A stretch of 64,000 nucleotides of DNA from Pardosa pseudoannulata (Eukaryota > Arthropoda > Arachnida > Araneae > Lycosidae), in assembly GCA_032207245.1 (NCBI GenBank), contig CM063506.1, positions 20,570,175-20,634,174 on the forward strand, given 5' to 3'. The position numbers and the translations under genes are program-made. Of the stretch, positions 45,801 to 58,300 are shown piece by piece (positions within the stretch are counted from its first letter, which is position 1; each line of letters opens with the position of its first letter). The notes below the pieces were generated by a model. That model made no database searches, was not told the origin of the DNA, and worked only from the letters and a program-made list of their open reading frames with translations.

Positions 45801-47365
45801 GGGGAAAAGGTTGTATAAATATTTTGAAGATAACTAACTTTTGGATCACAAACAGGTGAAATTGCTTTGAAGTAGTTCAGTTAAATGATTTCTTTGTATT
45901 TCAGTAACTTAATTCACTGTATAAATTTCATTTTAATTGCAGAATCATCAAGCAGAGAAGTGACATTATCAAGAAAACTCTTAGAGGTTTAGTGTTCATA
46001 AAGAGCTGCTCATCTTTTGCCTAGAGGCCTAAATTTATGTTTTGATCTCTTCACGTTCGGAGGTTAAAGTGAAGACTTTCCACTTCGCTAGGTACTCCGT
46101 TAACCCAATTACCTTGACCTTGAAGAGCTGCTCATCTGTGTAAACCTTTTCTTAATGAAAATTCAAAATTTTCATTTCAGATTTTCATTACATCTAGTAA
46201 TTGAAAAAGATTGTGGCATCATAGCCTCATGTCATAATGCACTTTTAGAGCCTGGATAAAATCAAAATTTGGAGAAGTTAAGGTTTTATAAAGCAGACTT
46301 TCAATTAACCGAGATTGTTAGGCAAATGCTTTACACTGATTTAAAAAAAAAATCTCAGATAATTGATTTTACGCAAATTTTTTAAAAGATGATAGAAAGT
46401 GTCAAATTATTATACAATATAATAATTAAATACAAAAGAATGGAACTCATTTAGGTTTACAATATTAATATAACGCTGATATGCAGAGAAAATTTTTTGA
46501 AGTTTTTAAGACAGTTAGACTTATATAGATAAAGAAATTGTACAATAGATTTACAAAGACTTGAAAAAGGAAAATTAAGAAGTTTAAGTGATAGCTTTTA
46601 TGTTGTATACCATTTATGGTTCAGAAGAAACAAGATATTTTAAAGGATGTCCTGAAAGTGATGAAGAAAATTTATACAACAAAACCAATTAACTGAACAA
46701 GTCCAATAAGGAAGCATTGAGAAGAATCTAGTTTCCCTGTAGTGACCTTTTTTAAGGGAAAGGGAAAGTTGCATACCACATAATTTATATTTATATATAT
46801 ATATATATATATATATTTGGCAGTCAGTCTATTAGCAAAGTACATGATTTGAAATGTGAACTTTCACAAATTGCAGTGAGGGATTCAGAGCTGGTTTAAA
46901 ATCTAATAAAACATTAATAATTAAAAAATATTCCTTGCAAATAGAAATTTAGTTCTTATAAGCCAAATCTTGAAAAAGTTGCAAAACTATACAATTTCAA
47001 GAGATTTTAAAAAAAGTTGTTTTCGCATCCAGTTTGTACTATGTAGAACAAGTTATTTCTGAAGTTTTATGGCTAATTCTAGAAAACAATTATAGGTTTA
47101 AAATTAGTCATAGTAGTCATCAATGTTTTAATTTGAGCCTTATAGAAAAGTAATTCTATTTTGTAAATAACTTCTAAACACCAACATTTACAAGTAACTA
47201 AAAATGGTCATCTGCAGGTATACTTTTATCAAAGAAAGTTACCCTCATCATATGAATGTTTGAACCAAGTGTGGTTATATGATATGTTTCTGATTTCTAA
47301 GTACAGAGAAAACTAGGATATTTTAATAAAAATCAATATAGAATGACAAAAACACGCAAATATAC

Positions 47366-47421
<56 letters not shown>

Positions 47422-50400
47422 CATACATACAATCCTCTACCTACTTCCCCCATTATAAGCCTAGTACTACCTCCATATGACAGTGCCTAACCTGAGAACT
47501 GGGCTTCAACCAATTAAGATATTTAATGTTTTAAATCCCATGCCAAATTTAGTACAGAAAAAATTTACTTCTCACATTTCACTGATTATTATTTGCTAAT
47601 AAAATAATCTTCAACTTACAGAGGGATGGTTAGTACATATTACAAATTTTAAAAACAATTTTTAGGTTAAAGGATAAAAAAATTTTGATTATATAAGTCT
47701 GGAGAACTATTCCAAATGCAATAAAAATATCTTACCATTTCCCCTAATGTATAACTAGGAGGTTCTGACAGAGTTATAGGGGAGTCATCAACAGCAGGAA
47801 CATTTTCTGAAGGAGAAAATGTGGCCTGAGGAGCAGGACTATTGTTCTTGACACTTGCACACAAACCTTTGATAAATTCATCAGCTTTAGCACCAAGGGG
47901 TTTTCCATGCCAGTTTTCAGCATCTTCAATCCCTAAATCATGAAAAATGTGAGTTTAAACAGTTTTAATTTAAATTACAGCATGCCAAAATAGAACAGAT
48001 TACATTTTAACAAAATACACATAATAAATACAAGAAATTAATATTCATTTTACATGCATCACAACACACAAAATCACTACTTTGTGTGATATGGTAAGAA
48101 TTCCCTCCAACTTTCAAAATATTGATCTCCAGAAGTCTATTTAAATATTCCTCACTTTATTCAAAAAGATACCTTTTTGGATTTCTTGTGATTTGTAGAT
48201 TGGTTTACTTTTCCTTTTTTTAATGCATGCATTATGACTGTCATCATAGAATATGCTATATTTTAAAAATCTGGTAGACACCACATGACTTTCTTAAATG
48301 CCTATCAGATTATACTTTTTATAAATTTTATGACACATTAGAATTAATTGCACATTTCCTTAAAGGTTAAAGAATTTGTTTTTGAACACTATTGTATTTT
48401 CAGAGTAAAGCTCTGCCATTTGATTGCAACAGATAGCATTAATATCTGCTATAGACTTTATTACATAGAGTACAGATTTTAATCAACAATGGAGTGGCAC
48501 AACTGTTACTAATTTTAAAACTCCAACATTCTATGAGTAATTGTGATTTATGTGAGATACAGGTATCATGCTCAGGTATTTAGTTACTCAGTCAAAGTCT
48601 CTTAGTACATACAACACACATATGTAATACTGAAACTACTCAAAATGGGTATTTCTATTTGAGATCTGAAACTTTTCATAGTTACAATACTTTGTTTCAT
48701 ATAAGAAAATACAAATTCAAAATACACACCAATATGTATTAATAAATTGTACACCAACATGAAAAAATGCAGATATGTAAAAGGAAAGAAAAAGTGGTTT
48801 GTTAGTGGTCTTTAATAACTTATTAGTTCTTTTGTACATGGACTATTTGAAAATTAAGTAAAGGCTTTTTATGATTGAAAGATCAGGTTTAAAATAATGA
48901 TCTTTATTAAAAAAAGAATTGATTTATGTTATATGCCCATTTACATTGGTAACAATTTTAGGCTTCAAATTTATCTGACATTGAATAAACTTTCATAATT
49001 TCTACAACAGAAAAGCGAAATGTTGATTTTATCAAAACCAAAATGTTTCCCAAAATAAGTTAATACTTTAATGGTTTTGTTTTGGAGTGCTACGATCTAC
49101 TTTTTTGCAACATGAGGGCTAATAAGACAGGGACCTACTGCTTAAAGCCAATTCCAAACAGATAAGAACAACCATGCCATCGTGGGAGTTGAACCCACAA
49201 ACTACGGTACTAAAGATCATCACTAACTATTCGGCCCTTGTTTGGCAAGTTTTAATGGAAATAGCCTACAATTTTTGATACTATAATAGTGAAAAGAAAT
49301 CTAACTAAATCTTTAATAATTTTGATTCAAGTTCTTAAAAATATGACTAATACATGCCTTTTGATTTATACTATACTTTAAAAATTAGCAAACCAGGTTA
49401 ATTTTACATAAATAATTATGCTTACATATCATATCTTCTCACTCAAAACATTGAAAATGCATCACTTCATAATTTATAACAGAGCAAAATAGAGAAAGAA
49501 ATTAACACTTACCAGGTAAACCTTTCCCTTTGTATGTTTTAGCTACAATAGCAGTTGGTTTCCCTTTTACTGTTTTGGCAGTATCAAGTGCTTTAAGAAT
49601 GTCTTCAATATTGTGACCATCAATTACAACAGTGTGGAACCTGTAAATTCAGTTTTCATACTACATAAGTGTACACTTTTACAAACCAATATCAAATGAT
49701 ACAGACTCATAAGGAATTTAAAATTCCTAGTTTTAATAATAGCTTAGACATCTGGATAATCACTTAGTTTTAAATGAAAAAAGAAAGTAATGGTAAAAGA
49801 CTATGAAGAAAATCTTAATTGTGAATACTTCCATTTGCCACAATGAAATTTCTCAGCACATATTCAAAGTTGAAAGTAAAAAAAACGACATCTTTCTCTT
49901 TCAGTAACTAAAATTACAAGCTATTTCATAAATCCTGTAGTATGCCATAAATAGCTTATTTAATTCTCAATTCATTAGATGACATACTTAAAAAAATTTA
50001 AGAATTAGGTACTTTTTGTTTTGAAATGAAAATTATGTTATGATGCTAGTATTTAAAATGTAATTTTAAAAGCTAACATAATTTGACAAATTAAAACCAA
50101 AATGAATAAAAATATTAATTTAAGTCACTTTAATATTACAGTTTTCAGAATTACTAAAATGTGATTAATTTTATAAAATCTATTAAAAAACTAAACTTAA
50201 AAAATTTTAACAAATTGCCAAATTTCACTACTTGATCATAGTTGGCTACAGATAAACATTTTTCATACAAAAAGGACAAGCATATGAAACATGCATAAAA
50301 AATACAGCTTACCCAAATGATTCCAATCTCTTCTGGTACACTTCGAGCTGATGCTGAAACATAGTTGGTTCACTTTGACCCAAACGATTCACATCAAATA

Positions 50401-53400
50401 TTGCAACTAAATTATCTAATTTATAATGTCCAGCAAAAGACAAAGCTTCCCATACAGAACCTTCAGCAGATTCACCATCTCCAAGAAGGCAATATACACG
50501 ATACCTTATTTTAAAAGAAAAAAAAATTAGCATAAAAATTCACTTTCTCAAAATTTTTAATATTTCCAAACAAGCCTTATACTAAAATTTTGTTAAAGTT
50601 TATGTCTAAATTTTAAACTTGTGTTTACAGACCTTTTCCTTTAATTATTAGCAGGCTATTTAAATAGTCCTTCTAGAAATTTCAAGTTCAGTTTTTTTAA
50701 ACTGTTAATTGCTTCATTCATAATTACCAAAGAGACAAAGCTAAAACATTTTAAAAATCCAATATTTTTATCCAAAAATTGCCCTTTTTGGTCAAAATTA
50801 GCCATTGCAACTTCTCCAGGTAATTTTATATACATTGAGAGATAATTTTATATATTAATGTATTTAATATGCAAAAGTTTTATATAATTTCAAAAAATTT
50901 TGTGTATTCACCCAATTTAGCGATTATTTCTTTAAATTAACCATACAATATGCCTCTATTAAATTAAAACAAATTCAGATTTAACATATCTACAGAATTT
51001 CAAAAACAGTTAATGTGAAATCCTATTAACACTTGCTAATCAGTTTTTTTTTTTTAGAATAGAATCAAGACACAGCAAGCAGAATTACAAATTGAAATCT
51101 TCCATTTAGTAAGTATAAAGCCTCAATAGCACATACTAACAGTTTTTCTTTTATTTTTTAAAGCTTTTCTCATGTGTTTAATTCAAAAGATCTAACTTGT
51201 TAGTTTCAAAAGTAAAAAAGAAACTATACCCAGCCTTATCAAAATGTTTGCCAGTGTAGGCCATGCCAGCAGCACAACTTAAGCCTTGTCCTAAAGAGCC
51301 TGTTGCAACATCAACAAATGATAAACGCTAGAAGAAAACAATGCAATAAAGATATCAAATATTTCATAATTATAAGCAGGTTTTATTGATTTGAAAATTA
51401 AATACAATTAAGATTTTAACTTAGTTCCAATAATTTGTTAAATAAAAAGTGGCATTTAAAATATTTTAAAATCATTCAAAAAGAAACTAAAAATTTATAT
51501 ATAATGTAATTAATAAACAAATGTACATTTTAATTACAGTTTCTATCTTTAATATACACACATAAGAATTAGAAAGCTTGCTGATTTTTAATCAGTGAAA
51601 AGAAAATGGGTAAAGACCCTATCAGAATTTTTAAAAAAGTATGCACAAATGTGGTATTATTTATCTCACCCTCTTAAACTGATACAGAGTAACTATTTGA
51701 ATGCCAATTAGTACTGAACAAATAACTAATAGTTCAAAACCACATAGTAAAATAATATCTTTCAGACAAATTTATTTCACTACCACCTCCGATACTGTAA
51801 AAAATACCATCTAAGGAATATTTTTAGAATTTTGTTTACAAAAGATGATTTTCCCTCTTCAGAAAAAGATTATCAACAATGAGTAAATTAAATAATTATA
51901 AATTTAAAATGTTGGATTTTAAAAAATGACTTACCCAATGATAAATGTGAAAGTTAGCCATAAATGATGCAACTGTTTAAGATATTGCCTAAAGCATTTT
52001 ATTTAAGAAAACAATTATGTATAGATAAGCAGAACTAAGCTTGTTAAAATCCCATCTATTAAAATGAATTTCTTATTAAACTGAAAACTATCTAAAATCC
52101 TAGATATCAATACTTCTCTCAAATATTAATATCTAGGATTTTAGACAGTTTACAATTTAATAAGAAATTAAGAGGGAAGGATATTGAATCATTTATGCTA
52201 CTTGCAAAGGTTTTAACTTCTGTAATACATTTATATATACATATATGAAAAATTGTAATGTGTCTTCACAAATGCTAAGTTCAAGCTTGTATCTTCCATG
52301 ATAAAAATCATTCAGAAGAGGGGGTTAATTTTAAAAGACAAAATACGCTTGGGGGAAACTTCCTACATTCTAATGTTAATGCTCCTAGCAATGTAACAGA
52401 TCCCTCAAACCAAATGCCAAGAGTTAATATTTATTGATCAGTATGTTTGACCACCCAATTTGAGATTGTTAGTTAAAATTAGTTGAATGGTCGTAAAATG
52501 AGAAGATCATCCTTGAACTACTCAGAGCAAGATAGTCTCACAGAGATGCCTGATAACTTATATGTTAGACTGAATAAATGATACACTTCAATTTTTTTTT
52601 TTTTTTTTTTTAAGTAAGTCATTCCAATGATTTGCATTATTAAAAAGGATGTTCGAAAAAGTCAAGAGGCCAAGCTACCATTTTATCAGGATATGCTCAT
52701 GTTTATATTTTAAACTACCTTACACTAGTCTGTACAATTTTTTTAAATTACATCTGTTGAAAAAACTCAATAACAAGATGCCTATTTTGCTCCCCATGAA
52801 CTTAATCAACTGTCAATGAAACCTCTTAACAGATGAGGAAATATTCAAAGTCACAAACACTACAATTTTTAAAATCTCATTCTCAAACAATTCCTATTTA
52901 ACTATTTAGACGTAAGAATAGGGTAATTGCCTACTGTTACAAGGTTAGTTGTCTACCAAGTTCTTAAGTCATTTAAAAATAAGTTTTATCTGGAATTAGC
53001 ACTTATGAAAAAGTACATATATCCATAAGCATAAAATTATATATTATTTAATCATATATTTATTATTTAATCATTTATATGAAAAAATTAGTTATATACA
53101 AATAGTAAAATACAAGCTTTTAGATTACATAACCTGTTAGTCTTAGTCTTAAAAACTAATAAAAACAGTAACTTACTGGAGTAGGATGACCCTCAAGATC
53201 ACAATCAATTTTCCTCAGTTTTAACAAATCCTCCTCTGGAAATAAGCCACTTTCGGCCCATGCAGCATAAAGAATTGGAGCTGCATGACCCTGAAATGTC
53301 AAGAGAATTGATATATGCTCTAATTTTTTCCCTCTAAGTGATTTTGACTACATAAAGTTGTGACAATTCATTTATAAATTAGGTATGTATAAATCAAATT

Positions 53401-55319
53401 AAATATAAACACTGAAAAGAAAAATATTTTCTGAACTTTCATATATTTGATTTTGCTATGTACACATGCCAATTATCTACACACACCTACTATATTAGAA
53501 GTTAGTTTATTATGTAATGATCTCATTGCCTTATAAATCTGCATTAAATATATACAGAATAACCATGTTCTTTCCCTTTACTGGGGCACAAATAGCATTT
53601 ATTTTAAATGTTAGACTTAGTACAAATAATTTCTTAATGAAACATAGTCCCCATTTTAAGAATTATACTAACCGTTTATTAAACTATCCTGAACTGTTGA
53701 TGCTAAAGCTGATATTTTAAAAATGTCCATTTCTAATGAAATTTAAGATCACTTTTACCACTTTTACAACTCTAAGTTAAAACACTCAAATGACTGAATA
53801 TTTTTTTATAAAACAGAAATACTAGCTAAATAAAGAGCTTTCTTTTTTTTAGAAAGTCAAATTATAAATATTCAGCATGAAAAACAAAACAGCACTGTCT
53901 AAAATTTAATATCAGCTACCATAAAACTAGTCTAATTGTTTGGAACTGTAGAGAATTGCAGGTCAACTAAGATTTTAATTGAAAAGATAGTGATATTAAG
54001 CTGGATTACTTTCTTTTGCTTCAAGACACCATAACAAAATTCATTAAACCATAGATTTATAATGAAAGTTAAATTGTTTGCAGTGGTATTAAAACATTTG
54101 GAAGAAATTTTAATAAACTAAAAAAAGTCAACTTATTCAACTTAAACCAATAGTGATATCCAAACTTTTGTTTAAAATTTAAAAGCTATATAAAATTAAA
54201 TACTAATAATGTGGATTATAAATTCAAGGTTATATTACATCCCCAGGAAAATGAAAGCTACAGCATTCACACCCATGAATGTGTTAAATGTATTAATTTT
54301 TTTTTTTTTTAACAAAATCTATCCTTTACATTTTAAGTAGCAGTTTACTTAGTGATAACTTTATGAAATGTTAAATCTACTGTAGTTTTGCAAAAGCTCA
54401 AAAGACTATTTCAGTATAGTTTTCTTACATGATGTTGATCTAGAATTCAGTAAAGATAGCTAGAGAAAGACATAAACAAGTCCAAATTCATGTTACTTCA
54501 TAAATGACTATTTGTAAAGTCACTAGTAAAAATATTTTACATATAGTGCATAATTAAATGCATTTAGAGATTGTTCTCTGTTTGAGAATACAAGACTGCT
54601 GATTGTTTTTGCAAACTCTTTAGCTTTTAGAATACAACTAAACACCCCACTACTGACTTTGATAGAAGAGTAATTTTCATAGAATTGCAGCATCTTTTTC
54701 TTCATAATGAAGCTTTGGGAAAGCATCCACATAAGTATTTTACTCAATACAACATAAGGATAATCAAGTTCATTTATTGAACAGGCTAGATATATTTATA
54801 TAATTTAATATAAAGTTATCTTTCCATTGGTTTCCCTTACCTTGTACAATATATAGAATTAAGTAGTGTTGAGGTTAAAATAGTACTACCATAGACTGGA
54901 TTTCATTCCCCAAATTAATAACTTGTATAATCTTTACAAGCAAGAAGTAGTAAACCTTAGGAATATCTACATATAAATCCTTTTAAAACCTTATGCTCTC
55001 CTCAAAACATAAATATTAAGTGTTAAGACCTTGAGGGGTTGGTCACTTGTTACATTAATGCATTAATTTTATAATCAGAGTCATTTAAACTTTACATTGC
55101 AATTTAAGAAAATTGTTCATTGTGAATGTATTACATGAGTAAAATGTATGGGACACAGGTTAACAGGTCAGCAATGTATTCAAAAATAGGACAAATGGAA
55201 TATTTTAGCTGTAGAAGGATACTGTTAAGTAGATCATTCCTGACAGTTTCCCAATATCTAACTACTGCTCACTTAAAATTTAAAAAAAAAAAATTATGTT
55301 ATTTATTGTAGCTATGCAG

Positions 55320-55358
<39 letters not shown>

Positions 55359-58300
55359 TTATATAAATATATATTACTTTCATGGGAAGTCACCCAACTT
55401 CATTAGCACACACAAGTACAATGCTGCAATACTGCCGACCATTTTCTTTCCCTGGGAATACCATACAAGCAATCAATTTCATTCCCTATGAAAAACCAGC
55501 CTAAGTACATCCAAGCCTTACTAGGGAGTTGAACACAAACTCATCAGGTGAAAATGGATTTGGTTTGGTTTGAAGCATTATGGTCTACTTTTCTGCTACA
55601 AGAGCAGACTATCCACGATACAATATGGGCAGCACATAGTAGATATACAGAACCTCTGAAAAACATTAACTGTGTCTTTCTAAGCATATATAATGTAAAT
55701 TTCATGAGGCATGGATGTAGCAAGGTTACTTTCTAGGCCAAACAGTTTGAAACTTGTAATTAAGACACTGTGACAAGTTATTTTAATAAAAAATATTTGT
55801 TGATCAACCAGGGGTCTATATCTAGATATTTCAGCAGTTTTTGCAAAATTGTTAAATATTTACTCATTTTGTGAAATTTAAATTAGCATCAACTCTCACT
55901 CGCAAGGGTCCTGTTTCAGGAATTTGTGAAAATAGGATCCTGTTTTTATAAAAATATACATTAATAAAATTAGCACCACGTTATATTTTATGGGAAGTCA
56001 TTGTTTTTTTTAAACTTTTATGTAGATGTGTGTGTATATACATATACAGATTTATAAATAATCATTGCACTTATTCAAAAAAGTTAATTTTTAAGATAAT
56101 AGACGCAAAAATCAGTTTTTTGATGGAAGAATTTTAATTGTTCATTTTGAAAATAAAATATTGTTAAGGGTTATATATGATAAGACATTGTGTGAAAGGT
56201 CTGTTAACTGATCCAAATTTCACCTAAAAGACCCCTGTCTACAATCTTAATTTAGTTATTAACCAACATATCTAAAATAAAATTTCCTTTTTTTATAATA
56301 TGAAAAGATCTTAGAGTAATGCCATAATATATAACATAACATTAGAATATAAATACTATTACTTATTACAGATACTTGTATTAAACAAAAAATAAATGCA
56401 TAAATGGTTAACCTTTGAAAGAACAAATCTGTCATTTGAAGGATCTCTTGGTGAAGAAACTTTAAAGCGCATAGTATCAAAAAATAAAACAGACATTATT
56501 TCTGCCATTGAACAACATGATGTTGGATGCCTAAAATAAAAGATTTTTTTTTAATTAAAAAAATAAGTCCATGACATAAAACTACAAAAAGAATCTTAAT
56601 TTGAGCAAACAGTTACTTATAAGATTTCCTTTGAAGAATTACATATAAACATCCAAAACAAACAGTACAAGAAAAATAACAGTACAATAAAAATGATGTC
56701 CAGCAGTTATGGTATTATCTTAAGAGTCAAAGAGAATGTTACTTTTTCTTTAAAGCAAACAGAAAGGTGTAAAGGAAATTAATTCATTATTTTATCTTTA
56801 GAAATACAGAGATGGTTAGTGCAAAATCCCCAGAATTCTGGGGTTTCCACTGGAGCACAAATATTCCTGATCATAGAAGCCATAAATATTTTCAGTAGAC
56901 ATGTGAATGTGGCCTCTAACAATATTTATAGCTTGTTTAGATCAAGCAACACAGTGTTATGCCAGATCTGGCCTTTGCATTATAACCAAAACCAGAAACT
57001 TTTAGAAAGCAAACACAAAACAGGTTCTACCAAAAACAGGTATACCCCATAAAAGAAAGAAGTAGAAACTTTGCCATTGTTGAAAGAAGTGTATCTTTAT
57101 TAGGTGCTCTACTGAAATTTCTAATAGGTAAGGAAAAACTTAAGAAAAAGTTTGATTTAAAAATACTAGTCACTATTATTTTGATAGGCATTTAACAGGT
57201 CTTCTATCTCATCATTACCTGTATAATTAAACAAAACTTAAAATTTAGAGCAGATTGCATTTGATTTTTTTTTTTTTACAATAACATGTTTTTATTACAA
57301 TAATATGTATTTGGTTAAATTTTTGTAGCTTCGTGATTTAATACATTTTTATTGTAGTACAAAAATTAAAATTATTTGAGTAATTTATAGCCTTTTATAA
57401 AAACAGACCAAATAAGTTCAATTCAAAAGCATTGTTTATTTTAATTTATATAAAAAGATAGCTCTGAAACCTGTTCCGAGAGAGATATTAGCATGAACTG
57501 TAGAAAAGTTAAGGGTTAAAAGACAAGTTGAGATATTGGAAGCTTCAAAAGATGGAAAATGTGATATATTCAAGCTAAATCTGCCAAGACTGATACTTTT
57601 CCTTAAAAAGTTCAAAGATAATGATACTAGCACAAAAATGTCATCTATTGAAATTAAAGAATTGTACAGTATTAGGAATTTTAACTATAATTAAACCATA
57701 ATTTCACAACTTTTGTTCTAAAAGACAATTCTAGTGAAGTCATTTAGGGATCTTCAATGGCATATCAAAAAGGGATTATTTAAATGGAAATAAAAGCAAG
57801 AGTAATAAAATTTCATGATACTTTGAACCAGCAGGATATCATTTAAATGTCTGCAATAAACTTAATTTTTTAAAAATAATTTACAGTAGTTTTTATAGCA
57901 ATAAAAAACTCTACATACAATGATATAATGCATAAAGAAAAGGTAAAATTTTTATTTTCTGAGTACCTACTTACAAAATCTCTGAATATATGACACCTCT
58001 ATAGGGCAAATAAATTTGTTAGTAATACTAGTGTAATTTTTATTTTATTTACAGTTTTAAACACTGTCATATTCTAAGTTTCCTATTAAAATCACTTTAA
58101 GGCTAATTAATAAAACACTTTTACACACAAAACACAACATAAGGTGACTGAAAAAGTAATGAATTTGAAGAGAGCCCTCATAAACAGAATTTTAAATCAA
58201 ATTTAAGACCAAGCTTTTGATGCCCTCATACAATTTTAAAATGGCAAGCTTTGACAATATTAAAACCAATAAGTTGAATAAACAAAAAAAAAAAACGGCA

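Larger units (their letters stand above)
44799..53176 (-). other. Transketolase introns 3-7
   Basis: Apart from exons 4-7: a tRNA-like insertion at 46001-46137, (AT)n tracts near 46795 and 47372, a - strand SINE at 49076-49238, a foldback at 52067-52169 and a poly-T run at 52591-52610. Confidence 0.65.
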
